This document shows, piece by piece, positions 41,001 to 52,109 of a stretch of 64,000 nucleotides of DNA. Origin of the DNA: Asparagopsis taxiformis (lineage: Eukaryota > Rhodophyta > Florideophyceae > Bonnemaisoniales > Bonnemaisoniaceae); the NCBI GenBank assembly GCA_030407315.1, contig JALQPE010000224.1, positions 62,001 to 126,000 on the forward strand. Direction: 5' to 3'. The position numbers and the translations under genes are program-made. Position 1 is the first letter of the stretch. Each line of letters begins with the position of its first letter. The notes under the pieces were generated by a model that saw nothing but the letters and a program-made list of their open reading frames with translations, was not told the DNA's origin and ran no database searches.

Positions 41001-44000
41001 GACGTGTCTGTTTTCTGGTCGTTATTCATCTCCCAAATACTGCTCTGACAAACTTGCATCAGACTTTGTGTTTTGCTAACTTCGAGTTTTGCGCCCGTTG
41101 AGCAGGGGGTTTGTGACTTTTGACCCATACAGATACCATCCACATAAGAATTTGCTCTTTTTCCACGTAGCCGCTAGAAACGAACTGAAAGGGGAAGCAG
41201 TTATCTTAGACATGACACTCTCTCGCTACTGTTTATGTACGCACAAATGTTCAAGAGAGACATTCAAAGCCTGAAACATCGACATTTGACATGTATCTTA
41301 CAGAGGTATCGATTGAAATGAACTTACCGGCAAAAGTACATCGTACATATACGGATACGTGACACATGATCAATGACGTGACATGATATTTCCGTTTACA
41401 ACCGTTTGAACCACGATTTTGATTCATCGATGAATGTGATTCCATACGAAAAGGTATTGGTGTAATCAGGACAACGTGTGCTCTAATCTGCAATCCATTT
41501 TGTCACCCTCTTTCGATATATACAGTGAACACCGCTAAAAAAGTACTCTGTCTGAGAGAACGGTCTATAGTTCGGCTTGTACTCGTGATTAGTTGACTAG
41601 GTTTCACTGCTGCCATGCAGCAGTGAAGCAAGCTGAGCGAAAATTTCTAGTCGAGAGAATATATTGATGCAACAGCGGGCATAACGTGGCACCAAAGTCA
41701 CACTGTTATGTCAACGTCTATTCTAGAGCCTGAGGCATGAAATGCAAAATATTGACAACCTAACCTTCAATAAAGAACCCTCCATCTTAGAAACGCTACA
41801 AAAAATTCCCTAATCATGTCACTTTTTGTGCAACTGTAATGTACTTTGACAATGTGTGATGAACAAGGCATATAGATGATACCATGAGCTCCAGAACGAA
41901 CAGCTGGGAAGCGCACTGAATCGTTGTAGTGGAAGATTTACAGTTTTGAGAAAGGCCTCTGCGGACGAAATCGGTCCATACCACTAAACGCTGAATCACC
42001 ATTGTTCTCGGCCCAACACATACTAAATGGAGGCGGTTTGCACAATTGACAAACAAGAAGTCGTGATAGACGGGACTCGTTGAAAATGCACTTGGAGCAA
42101 GTGATTGCTCTAAAGTTGCGTTGATGAGAAGCATCAGTGGGTAAGGCCCGATATAATGGGCGTGTTTTGGATTAGAAAATGGGCCAGTGATATGAGATTA
42201 GACACTTTCATGAGGAATGGCAAAAAACTAAGGACGAAAAAGGGTACACGCCAACTTTTCCATTCTGGCCCTTGGACGGCATTGCTCACTGCAGGTTACA
42301 TTGAGGCCGATGGCGTCACAATGGCGAACTGGATTGGATACTATGTCGGCCTCTAATGGGGAAACGTGACGACGAAATATTGAACGATGGAATGCAACTG
42401 TGGAGTCTGACAAGTGTACCTGGCCTCGTCGCTTCACACGTGGAGACATTTTGAGGAAAATAGGTTTATTGTAATCAACGGAGGATACCTACGGAAAGTC
42501 GCGTTGCAAAACGATAAGCGTTAATATAGGGCTAACGTCAGCGTTCCTTCTGTACACGAGAATATGTTCTAACTAGAATGAAACTCCTCGTATGTTGATA
42601 TATAAGATGCCTCTACAGGAATCACAACTGAAAGATGAAATGGAAGATGTGGCCAACTGACTAATTGTATTGAAAAGTAATGGCAGGGGGGTTGCGAGTC
42701 GATGAAAGGAATAGAAAAAGGCTTGTCTGTCTGTTCTGGAAGAACGACAATCGTATCGGATCACCACAGTACTTTACACCCTATCGAGGAGACAAATTTC
42801 TAGATAATTTGCACTTGAGTACGTGTTCAGTATTGGTTTGTATGACCAGGTGCTTTCAACAATTTGCCCACTTGGCACCAGCCCATCGCCATGATGTGCC
42901 GACGTGGCTGACGGCGGCACCGGAACACGACTGACGTCAATACAGATAAGGCCAAGTCTCAGATAATAACACAAATCATGGTAACGCAGAAAATGCCTCA
43001 TGACGTGTGCTCCGTTGTGCGAGGGATAGCAAACTGATTGCTAGGCCCAGTCCAACCATCCACATTAGAGCTTCCAGTCAAGTATGATTTTCTTCCGCTG
43101 AAACTCGCCCCAATCGTTTCCATGTAACTTTAAGCCTCATCATAGCTTTCTCAACTCCTACTATTCAAGCTCATAATCTTGCATGTGCTGCGCCAAGTGA
43201 CGTGCTGCACGTCTGGACTTTGTTATGACGCCATATCTCACTTCGGGTCCAGCCACACTAGGCCGACAATTTCGGCCCGTTCTTCTGTCACATGACAGCA
43301 TTCCAAATGATTGTTTCCGCACCAATTCGCTTGCAGCATGGCATCGTATCACTGTCGTCATCGTGACAGCGACCCTCATAAAGAGATTACTCAATCAACA
43401 GTATGAGAGCATACTCATTTGTAATATGACTAGGTAGGTAGCGATACACATTTCACTTGTTTCGTGAGGGATGATACCATTCAAGCTGGTCGACCCATCA
43501 ATTCAAGTATGTTGACGGGAATGAACATACGAAAATGAGACCAGCGTGACTTGTTACACAGCTAATCCATTACTGCCATTGCCAACACATGAAAATAGTC
43601 TCAGCTTGTAGAGGAACAGTAAGTTCAGCCCAGAGCCCATGTCCTGAACGACAAGTCTAGACATACACGAACTCCAAATATACGGTTCCCACACTTGCTG
43701 GAAGTTCCTTTCGCAAATCCCTCGTAGAATACAGTACAAATACTCACAAAAGTTTGCTCCGGATTGAGGATATAAATGTTGAGGGCAAATAATCTCAGAT
43801 AGGGTAGGTGTGATGATTAGTGAATCAGAACCCATTGAGAAGCCAGCTGTCTGTCTTTTCCTTTCTTATGCGCCGCTGCTAATATTATCAAAAACCTACA
43901 TCCCGACCCCAACTGCTTCCATATCAGCAACTCCTTCCCCATTGGGTAGGAGTGACTGAAATGGAAGGAGTTGGAGTTGGCGTGGAAACGTTCTCGGATT

Positions 44001-44771
44001 TTTCGAATTTGGTGTAGACGAAAATGCATCATCTGAAGGACTATTGGCGAAAGAAACCACCAGGGCATATGACTACTTTTCTGAATTAGAAGAGGCTGAT
44101 GCCTCGATTTCGAAGTTATTACACACGTGATATTTCTCCAGAATACATCGCCCACCACATGCACCACTACTGTGTATTGGTTGTTCAACAAGATTGAGAA
44201 AGATAATGGAAATAAGTATTCAAGTCTAATGGGATAGGTCGGATAAACTAAGCAGGTATAACGAATACGAGTTGCAACGGAGAGATACTGCTGCTTCACT
44301 GCTGACCTGTAGAGATTGTTCGGGCTCCTGACACGAAATAATAAGCGCAACGAAAATGAAACAATTCAAGAAGTTTATAATGAGGAGAGTGACACACAAT
44401 AATTACATCACTATTGTTGGCATTCATTTCCGGAGAGTATACAAACATTAGATTTTGTTAGTGGTATAAATGGCTGTACCGCATTGCCCTCTACTGGGAG
44501 CAGGCACTGGTGAATTGAGTTATGAGTTGTGTGCTAACTTCGATTTACTTACAGTCTACAGACCTGTTCATTTATCATTTGCGATGCACGCACTCCATGG
44601 CATATGTAATAGTCTATATGATAGATGTCTTCAAATCTTGTTACATCTGCCTCCATTTTTTTTCTTCCATGGAAGCTAGAGTGACTGCTCTATTTGGAAA
44701 CGTTCACATTTTGTGCAATACTCAGAGTATATCCAGAGGATATTTTTCAGCGAAGAATGCTTCAAGGTAGG
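38099..44771. other. Gene-poor 6.7-kb region
   Basis: This long stretch is AT-richer than the left part. Open frames are all short (the longest, 43817-44350 on the minus strand, has 177 codons) and have no recognisable domain or sustained codon bias. One minus frame at 39609-39878 starts with a plausible amphipathic helix (LLEEIEFRLQETYGVRF) but cannot be extended. I see no transposon ends or long repeats apart from a small hairpin at 41603-41627. It may be degraded transposon sequence or an island boundary. Confidence 0.5.
41603..41627. repeat. Perfect 11-bp hairpin with 3-nt loop
   Basis: TTCACTGCTGC and its exact complement GCAGCAGTGAA are separated by CAT. It is an isolated structure in the gene-poor region with no associated gene. 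Its function is unknown; it could form by chance. Confidence 0.5.
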
Positions 44772-45011
44772 TGTCGGATGATCATAATGCATTACAGATA
44801 CAAATTACACCAAAACTAGTAGACAGTATTTAAACCAACACGACGACGCATAGAATCTGTCAGGACGCTAACTCATCAAACGAAACTAACACTAACAAGT
44901 ACACTGAAAAGCGTTACACTGACAATGCGACAAGCATAAAGAATAGCATTTAAGACCACTTACGTTAGGATCAATAAACAGACGACGGTGACGGTGATCA
45001 TCCTTCTAACA
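44772..45011 (+). repeat. Putative 5' LTR of the copia element
   Basis: It would begin TGTCGG and end CTAACA (TG...CA) and is followed by GGTTATCGGCCC at 45012, resembling the copia primer-binding site for initiator tRNA-Met. The length (240 bp) is typical for copia. A GTATTTAAACC sequence near 44827 could be its TATA region. No second copy exists in the window to confirm the boundaries. Confidence 0.4.
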
Positions 45012-45059
45012 GGTTATCGGCCCTTATCGCTTCCACTGCCAGCTTCATCACCAACCAAC

Positions 45060-45755
45060 ATGACAACGCCAACCATCCCACCGCTGAAGATGACGAACGC
45101 CAAACTCTGGCTCCGCATGCTCCAAGCCGTCGCATACGACCTACACCTCGACACCCTCCTCGACGCATCGCACACAGCACCACAGGAACCCGAACAATAC
45201 GCCGAATACAAACACCAACAAGAACGCCTAACAGTACTCATTCTCACCAGTCTACCTGAGGAAATCACATCGACTCTCACCGACGACCAACTAAAACTAT
45301 CTCCATATCTCCTCACACAACATGTCATCAACACCGTCACTGAGAATACAGCAGTCGACTACAGCCTCCTTGAGTCGAAAGCTCGCAATACCCGCCTCTC
45401 CTCCCTGGATGACGCGGAAGACTACATACTGCGCCACAGGAAGATCCGCATCTCCATGTGCAATGCCAACTACCCCCAGATCAGCGATGAAAGCACCACA
45501 GTCAACTTTCTCATCCACGGCATACAAGACGTCGCAGCACACCACCACACTCACGACACGATGATAAAAATCCCTCCCCCGACCATCTCCGCCTTTGCAT
45601 CACGTATCCACCGTATCATCAACAGCATACAGGAGCGCCAAATACGCGCACCACACTACGCCCACACAAGAATTCCCCGCTCAATCCATACCAAATGCCA
45701 ACCACACCGCTGGCACCGCAACAAAACACACAAGAATGAGCCTAACCGCCAATAG
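45060..45755 (+). pseudogene. copia gag
   Basis: From the ATG at 45060 the frame gives about 231 residues of copia-type capsid: KLWLRMLQAVAYDLHLDTLL, then TSLPEEITSTL and SLLESKARNTRLSSLDDAED. It ends at a TAG (45753-45755). The same frame goes on directly with CSYHNSSTHSNRDC, spaced like a retroviral zinc knuckle (C-x2-H-x4-H-x4-C), so the gag protein originally extended further. The TAG is either a decay mutation or a readthrough site. Confidence 0.7.
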
Positions 45756-46949
45756 TGCTCCTACCACAATTCATCTACACATAGTAACCGCGACTGTCGT
45801 GCACAAAAGCATAAACGACAGCCCAGCCACAACGCCCACTCTGCATCCGTATTACCGATGATTGACACTAGGGATCCACAATACAACGCCACTGTGGCTC
45901 CCAATCCCACACATGCCCAACCGAGGCTTGACCTACCTGACCCCGAACCCCAGCGTAAGTTCTACATCCTGGACTCTGGGGCTCACCCCACACATCTTAC
46001 ACGGCCACGTCCTTACACCAGACCACTAACGACCCCCGTTACACAAGAACCGCTGACAATCGTCGACACACAATCACGCACTCCGGGCCCGTGCAGATCC
46101 CTACGAAGACCATGAAGATAAATATATCTGACGCCATCGTCACCCCAACTATCAAAAACAACCTGGTATCGGTCCACTCACTCGCCCGCAACCATGGACC
46201 CGTCACATTCACTCCATCCAAGGCCTACATCAACACCAACGATCGCCACAGTACCCAACCAATAGCATCCTTCCGAGATGGATTATACGTCATCGACAAT
46301 AAACCCCCAGGATTCCCAGACATACCACCCCGCTGCAACAATACCAACTCCTCATCTACGAAACCACCTCGCACAGACAGCAAACGAGTACCACCGCACC
46401 CGATGACGACACGATCACGCACACAACAACAGACTCGCCAAAACAGCAAGTCGAAATCCACACACACATTGATACCGGACACCCCGTCAAAACACACTCG
46501 TTCCAAAACAAAGACTCGGAACTGGGACAGACCGTGGCACACCAGCCCAACCACCAAACCTATACATCGCCCCCAAATCACAACTCCGCCCAAGCCGCAC
46601 ACTTCTCAAACCCAAAATCGCCAGGAACAACCACCCAAAATGACCACACGAACGAATCCATCTAAACCACACAAATCAAACACAGCCCCGCAGACGAGTG
46701 TCAAACATATCGCCAAGACAGACGAGCATCAAACCCAACCCACCAAACTGTCAACAGCACCACTGCTTCTTAAAAACACACCTATCACCGCTCCGACCCG
46801 CACATACCAGATCGTTAACCCCACCTCTGCTAAACCCAGGACGTTCCACCCACTATATGCACCAGATACGGATGACAGACCACACCCCGCACATGACCTG
46901 CACCTAAAACTCGGTCATCCCAACCCTCAAACCATGCGACAGATGTGCT
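45756..46949 (+). pseudogene. copia protease and pre-integrase region
   Basis: The frame after the gag stop carries the aspartic protease motif FYILDSGAHPTHL (about 45957-45995). Near 46085-46091 the reading shifts by one base into the frame with NNLVSVHSLARNHG and, further on, DLHLKLGHPNPQTMRQM, the GAG-pre-integrase hallmark. A long Thr/Pro/Lys-rich stretch lies between these. The frame ends at the solo LTR inserted after 46954. Confidence 0.65.
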
Positions 46950-46954
46950 GGCAC

Positions 46955-47611
46955 TGTAGTATACGTGGCAATTCCGAAATTGCAAATATTTACGTTTTCC
47001 GCGGAATTCGAATTTCGGCGGACACGACCGGCGACAGCAATGCACGAACATTGCTGGCGCATGCGCGCGCGCAACCGGCACACGTGTGCAACGAACGTAC
47101 TGGCAACGGCCACGGACCAACGGGTCCCTACGTGTGACCCACAAGGTCCTTCCCAATTCGGGGACGTTACGAACAGTGTTTACACTGTAAAGCGATGCCA
47201 TCGTGGCCATATAGGTATTGGCATCGTGCCGGGAGGGAAAGGGGACAAGACAACGATCGAGCAACGGCTCTAGTCTACGACTGACTTCTACGTTTTACGT
47301 TTACGTTCTGCCTAACGAGGCTTCGTCTCCGTCGAGCTGCGTACTCCCTACCCATCGCCGCACGTAAGGCTGATTGCGTGTAGTGCCTCCGGGCTTGGTT
47401 GAGAGCGCCTCCGGTGACGTACCACCTCGTTTGCTAACGTAATCCTCGCGTGGATTGTTGCGTCGTGACGCTCGTGTCTACTCGCTAACCACTCTACCTT
47501 CTACCGTTCTAACAATACAGTCAAACACAGCGGGTGGACTGCTCGTTTCGTTTCGTAAGGACAGCGTGTCCGTAGCTCGTACCAGCTATCTAGAACTAAC
47601 GTGGTTCCACA
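46955..47611 (+). mobile_element. Solo LTR, family A, with 5-bp target duplication GGCAC
   Basis: The 657-bp insert starts TGTAGTATACGTGG and ends TTCCACA, with GGCAC on both sides (46950-46954 and 47612-47616). A second, diverged copy of the same sequence forms the LTR at 49522-50196, which shows what it is. Removing the insert and one duplication rejoins the copia frame (MCWH to KRIPALAP). Recombination between the two LTRs of a full element probably left it. Confidence 0.88.
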
Positions 47612-47616
47612 GGCAC

Positions 47617-47828
47617 AAACGAATCCCGGCACTCGCCCCATATGAACACATGACAATCCCAGACATGACCTGCAGCGCGTGCGCCATAGCAAAAATCAAA
47701 GCCGCCCCTCATAAACCGTCCAAACACGACGACCAAATCGGTGAGTACATTTCCTCTGACGTCTGCGGGCCTCTACCCATCACATCCAAGCAGGGCAACA
47801 AATATTTCGTCACGTTCATAGACACCAA
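47617..47828 (+). pseudogene. copia integrase, N-terminal part
   Basis: The frame resumes after the solo LTR with the integrase zinc region (MTCSACAIAKIKAAPHKPSK) and the core start SSDVCGPLPITS, then NKYFVTFID with the first catalytic aspartates. It is cut by the second solo LTR directly after FIDT. Confidence 0.75.
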
Positions 47829-48620
47829 TGTAGGACCAGCCGGGATGGCGATCGCTAAGGGAGTTCTAGAATTGCAGCCATGTCAGGGCGAGGTGAACCG
47901 TAACGCGCTGGGTGAACTTGCGTTTCGCGCGTCGCTCGGTCGCGCTAGCGATCGGGTGGTACAACGGCGGAACGCGTAGGGAACGATCGCAACACGGGAT
48001 TCGCAGGCCGGCGCAAGCCGTGATCTCAGGGTGAGATCACCGAGTAAACTCGAGCACAACGCGATCCACACAGGGGTCGTAAATCCCTGGCCTAGTGGCG
48101 TGCGACGCAACGCGCGCTATCGCGGTGCGGCGCGGTTCGACGATCGGTTTATGCGCAGCGCGCAAGCGAACGTCGGCGATCGTGAGCAACCCGCACGCAA
48201 CGTTTCAACGCAATCGGTCCTCGCGATTCGCTAAACGCTTAACTCGTAGCTGCGAAGATGCTGGCTGTTTATTGGTAAGGTGCGAAGCCGAACGACCATT
48301 AATAGCTAACTACTAAAGGACAGACTGTCCTTACGTGGCCGGCCGGCGGCCGCTCGCTCGCACGCAAAAAGGGAAATATTTGGGAAAAAGACTTTCGTCA
48401 TAAAAAACCCAAAAAAGGGGAAATAAAGGGAAATTCGTAGAAGGCGCTACACGTGGCACCGGGCTCGCAATCGCACGCGTTCGCGCAGGCGCGCCGTGAC
48501 ACGTAATTGTATCGCCACGCGTACGCTCGCTTACTAACTAACTAAACGCGGATGCATGCGGACTCAACGCGACGCATCGCTCCGACCCGCGCGCGCACTC
48601 GCAACATAAATTGCATCACA
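47829..48620 (+). mobile_element. Solo LTR, family B, with 5-bp target duplication ACCAA
   Basis: The 792-bp GC-rich insert starts TGTAGGACC and ends GCATCACA, flanked by ACCAA at 47824-47828 and 48621-48625. The interior is unlike family A. Removing it restores the integrase frame (FIDT to RYITEYFI). The TG...CA ends and 5-bp duplication identify an LTR, although no second copy of this family is present in the window. Confidence 0.8.
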
Positions 48621-48625
48621 ACCAA

Positions 48626-49393
48626 AACGCGATACATCACGGAATACTTCATCAACAACCGCACCAACATCCCTGACATCACAGTCCAGCATATGGAATA
48701 CATACACACCATGCAAGGCAAATACCATCGCTTTTTTCGCTCGGACAACGCCCGCGAATACACCTCCTCCACTCTAAAACAACAACTCTCCCTACGTGGC
48801 AGAACACATATCACAACCGCCCCTTATACGCCACAAAATATAGCATAGCGGAACGTATCAACCACACACTGATGGACACAGTGCGTGTCACCCTCACTCA
48901 CAGCCACCTGGATGACAGCAACTGGCAATATGCTATGATGAACGCTGTATTCAAGCGAAACTTGACACTGCACGCATCCACACAGAAAATCCCCGCACAC
49001 TGAGTGGCACCAGACAACCCCCCCCCCCCCCCCCACATGGCCATGGCCAAATGTTCGCCTTCGGCCAAATCGGACACATACCAGTAGCGCAACCAAAAAC
49101 CAAGTTAGACAACCGCGGCACATTCGTACGCTACCTCGCCGCCCTCGACCAAGACAATATACTGGTCTCAAACGCCACCACTGCCCAAACCACCACAATC
49201 CCGGCCCTTGACTTCCATCCATACATCAAAACGACCGACCCAACCTCCATGAAGACCATGGCATTCTAGGCCACCAAACATCAGTCTCCCCGCCAACTAA
49301 TACCGCAACAGATCACCGCCCACACCCCCGCACCCACCAATCACCGCACCGCGCGCAAATACCCAGACTCAAAACTCTGGGCTGTCGCCCACA
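48626..49393 (+). pseudogene. copia integrase C-terminal part and start of reverse transcriptase
   Basis: The integrase core continues (HRFFRSDNAREYTSSTL; ITTAPYTPQNIA). The frame shifts near 48842 into AERINHTLMDTVRVTL, meets a stop, then crosses a C16 run and continues with FGQIGHIPVAQPKTKLDNRG, the post-integrase domain. After a TAG at 49267 comes DSKLWAVAHNDKLAKID, the usual opening of copia RT. The sequence then enters a palindrome and RT does not continue. Confidence 0.7.
49019..49034 (+). repeat. C16 homopolymer
   Basis: A run of 16 C lies inside the copia polyprotein region between PDNPP-coding sequence and the FGQIGHIP block. It is a likely site of length variation and of sequencing error. 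Confidence 0.8.
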
Positions 49394-49448
49394 ACGACAA
49401 ATTAGCCAAAATAGACCATAGTATGGTCTATTTTGGCTAATTTGTCGT
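49394..49448. repeat. 55-bp perfect palindrome (27-1-27)
   Basis: The left arm (49394-49420) is copia RT-coding sequence; the right arm (49422-49448) is its exact complement, around a single G at 49421. It overlaps the next palindrome by three bases. It marks the point where the copia element stops. Confidence 0.9.
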
Positions 49449-49478
49449 GATGGCGCGCATAGTATGCGCGCCATCACG
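49446..49478. repeat. 33-bp perfect palindrome (16-1-16)
   Basis: CGTGATGGCGCGCATA and its complement flank a single G at 49462. It shares the centre CATAGTATG with the preceding palindrome although the arms differ. Confidence 0.9.
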
Positions 49479-49521
49479 TGGATTCCCCGACACAAGACGC
49501 TGCCAAAAATACACCCGTTAC

Positions 49522-50196
49522 TGTAGTATACGTGGCCAATTCGAAAATGGCAAATATTTACGATTTCCGCGGAATTCGAATTTCGGCGGACCCGAGCGAT
49601 AACAGCAATGCACGAACATCGCTGGCGCGTACGCGCGCGCAACCGGCACACGTGTGCAACGAACGTACTGGCACGCGGCCAACGGACCAACGGGTCCCCA
49701 CGTACGACCCATAAGGTCCTTTCCCATTCGGGGACGTTACGAGCAGTGTTTACACTGTAAAGCGATGCCATCGTGGCTAAATAGGTATTGGCATCGTGCC
49801 GGGAGGGAAAGGGGACAATTATCGATCGGGCAACGTGCTCTAGTCTACGACTGACTTCTACGTTACGTTTACGTTTACGCCTAACGAGGCTTCGTCTCCG
49901 TCGAGCTGCGTACTCCCTGCCCATTGCCACATGTGAGGCTGATCGCGTGTTGTGCCTACGGGTTTGGTTGAGAGCGCCTCCGGTGACGTGCCACCTCGTC
50001 CGTTGACGTAATCCTCGCATGGATCGTTCGTCGTGACGCCCGTTTCTACCTGCTAACCTATTCTCTACCCTATCCTTTCTACTTCGCTACCAATACAGTC
50101 AAACACAAGCGGGTGGCACTGTTTCGTCGTCTCGTTCGAAGGAAAGCGTGTCCTCTGGTTCGTACCAGCTACTCTAGAACTACCCATCGTACCACA
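49522..50196 (+). repeat. 5' LTR, family A
   Basis: It starts TGTAGTATACGTGG and ends TACCACA, like the solo copy at 46955, and is followed at 50198 by TGGTCTTCCGACC, which has the TGG expected of a primer-binding site. The copies differ by scattered substitutions and small indels, so they are not recent twins. Confidence 0.82.
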
Positions 50197-50304
50197 CTGG
50201 TCTTCCGACCTAGAAGTTGCTACGAGCAAAACGACAACCAACGAGATTGAGCTCTTTTACGTTACGAAAGCTACGTGCTAAAGACTACGGTCTATGACTA
50301 CGCT

Positions 50305-51639
50305 ATGTCTAATTCTCGTACGTCGCCCAGGCAACCGTTGCCAACGTCAGCGGACGCCGAAGCCGACGTGGCCTTGTCAGCAGAAGCGATCTTCGCGACT
50401 GATCGATCTATCCCGCCGGATATCGAGGCGATCGGCCAGCTACCACGTACGGTAAGCCTGTTTGAGTCCTTGGGTATGGACCCCGCAACGCGCGGTCAGC
50501 TCAATGAAGGGAACGTGACTCCCACGGCACTACGTGTAGTGTACGAAGACCTTCGAGGTCACATCGAAAGGGCGAGCGACGCGGCTGTCGACGAAGCCGT
50601 AAGGCAGAGACTCGGAGTCTCGGAGCGCGAGGCTTCTGCGTTACGTGAACGCTCAGCGACCCTCGAACGGGAAAACGAAAACTTACGAAACCGCCTCTCC
50701 GCCGTGGAGGGAAGACTCGACTCGTTTGTCGTATTATTTAACGAAATTGTCGCCGGACGTACCGCTCCGCCGAGCGGAAGCGATCCGAGTTACGAAGAAG
50801 GCTCGCGCGCCTATAACTCGCAATCCTCCCCGGCCGTCCCGGGGGGATACCTTTCAACACCCGGACCTACAACCCCAATGACGGTTGGAAGGGGGCGACA
50901 GTGCAACGAGCCATCGCCAACCCCGACGAGACGCCACGAAGGCAATTAATTACGTTTCCACGATACGGCAGACCACGTGCGGTCGGCGGATGCAGCACGA
51001 GCTGCACAATTCGATACGAGAGCTCCCACGCCACGTGAGGCGTACATTCCGTGGTTGGGTGTGTTCGGCACGACGGACACGCGAGTCCACGAAAACGAAC
51101 GTGCCGACGCGGTACGCTTACCAGGGAACGCCCTTGGTCCACCTTGCCACGCGTTGGCAGAGCATGCGACGATCCTAGACGCATTTGCGAACGTGGTGTC
51201 GTACCGCATGTACCGACTGAAAGATGTACGCGAGCATCTCTACGGTAACGAGAGTCAAAGCGTACACAAGCTCAAACCTGAGCTCGAGAGACTTTTCCCT
51301 ACGTTCAAGCCGTTCTCCGGCCGGAATCCGATTACGTTGCTCGGATTCCTCGCCCAAATACGTGATGGGTTCAGCACACTCGGAGTGTGCGAGGGAGTGG
51401 CAGTACGTGCACAGCACTTCTTCCTCGACGGGGACGCCCGACGGTTCTACGATTCCCAGTGTACGACTGGCGTGATCACGACTGATCCAACGAAGAGGTT
51501 CTCGTGGCCTCACGTAATCAACGCGTTGATTAAACGATACCTGCAAGACGACGTGCTGCAGGAGGCCTACGAAAAGGTCACGATGATTACGCAGAATCCT
51601 AACGAGGACGAGAATCAGTACGCTGATAGGCTCGATACC
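50305..51639 (+). pseudogene. gag of the family-A element
   Basis: The ATG at 50305 opens a frame with a coiled-coil segment (SALRERSATLERENENLRNR) typical of gag N-termini. A TAA at 50947-50949 interrupts it; the same frame continues with the capsid part: NPITLLGFLAQIRDGF, FFLDGDARRFYDSQC, WPHVINALIKRYLQDD and NPNEDENQYADRLD. The frame then runs into the 43-bp repeat region and ends at 51714 in unrelated sequence. It is a pseudogene by the stop and by truncation. Confidence 0.75.
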
Positions 51640-51658
51640 GTCTGTGTTTTCGGAAGTG

Positions 51659-51734
51659 GACGCGGACGTCCAGTCTCTCTAGTACGGGTCCTAGTCGGCC
51701 CCAAGATTTACTAGAACAAATGAACGTCCGCGTC
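51659..51734. repeat. 15-bp inverted repeat flanking a 46-bp segment
   Basis: GGACGCGGACGTCCA-type sequence at 51659 pairs with TGAACGTCCGCGTCC at 51720-51734 (one mismatch). A third, direct-orientation copy (GGATGCGGACGTCCAC) at about 51757 leads into the 43-bp array. It could be a small terminal inverted repeat or a breakpoint product. Confidence 0.55.
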
Positions 51735-51795
51735 CAAAACAAATAAAATTTTTTTGGATGCGGACGTCCACTTTCTCTAGTACGTTCGGCGGAAT

Positions 51796-51988
51796 ACTAG
51801 GACCCGACATCCACTTTCTGTAGTACATATGGCAGAATACTAGGACCCGACATCCACTTTCTCTAGTACGTTTGGCGGAATACTAGGACCCGACATCCAC
51901 TTTCTCTAGTACATATGGCGGAATACTAGGACCCGACATCCACTTTCTCTAGTACATACAGCGGGATCCTAGGACCCGACATACAGTA
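51796..51988. repeat. 43-bp tandem repeat array
   Basis: Units beginning ACTAGGACCCGACATCCACT start at 51796, 51839, 51882, 51925 and 51968 (the last one partial and diverged). Each unit contains both CTAGTAC and ACTAGG, giving short complementary segments. A degenerate unit precedes the array. No coding function. Confidence 0.85.
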
Positions 51989-52109
51989 TACAATATATCA
52001 GCGAAAACCGGGAGGGAAGAAATTACAGCGGATGGTAAATTCAGGGCCCATATCGGACCGTATTTTATTCTCTCATTTACGAAACTGCTGGTATGCAATA
52101 CGTCTCTCT

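Larger units (their letters stand above)
44772..49448 (+). mobile_element. Decayed Ty1/copia retrotransposon with nested LTR insertions
   Basis: In order on the plus strand there is a putative 5' LTR, a primer-binding-like site, gag, a Cys/His knuckle, protease (DSGA), the pre-integrase region, integrase, and the first residues of reverse transcriptase. This protease-integrase-RT order is diagnostic of copia. The body is split by two solo LTRs (46955-47611 and 47829-48620), has several stops and frameshifts, and ends in a palindrome within the RT. RNase H and the 3' LTR are missing. The element is dead. Confidence 0.85.
49522..51639 (+). mobile_element. Truncated LTR retrotransposon, family A (5' LTR plus gag)
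   Basis: The element starts with a 675-bp LTR, a short leader and a gag gene. It is cut at about 51640, where unrelated tandem repeats begin. Protease, RT and integrase are absent, so the superfamily cannot be told from this copy. The solo LTR at 46955-47611 belongs to the same family. Confidence 0.8.

Noticed and set aside
43817..44350. 177-codon minus frame in the gene-poor region
   Set aside because: No recognisable domain, mixed composition and no flanking exon; insufficient to call a gene.
46225..46602. 125-codon minus frame in the copia element
   Set aside because: Antisense shadow of the Thr/Pro-rich copia region.
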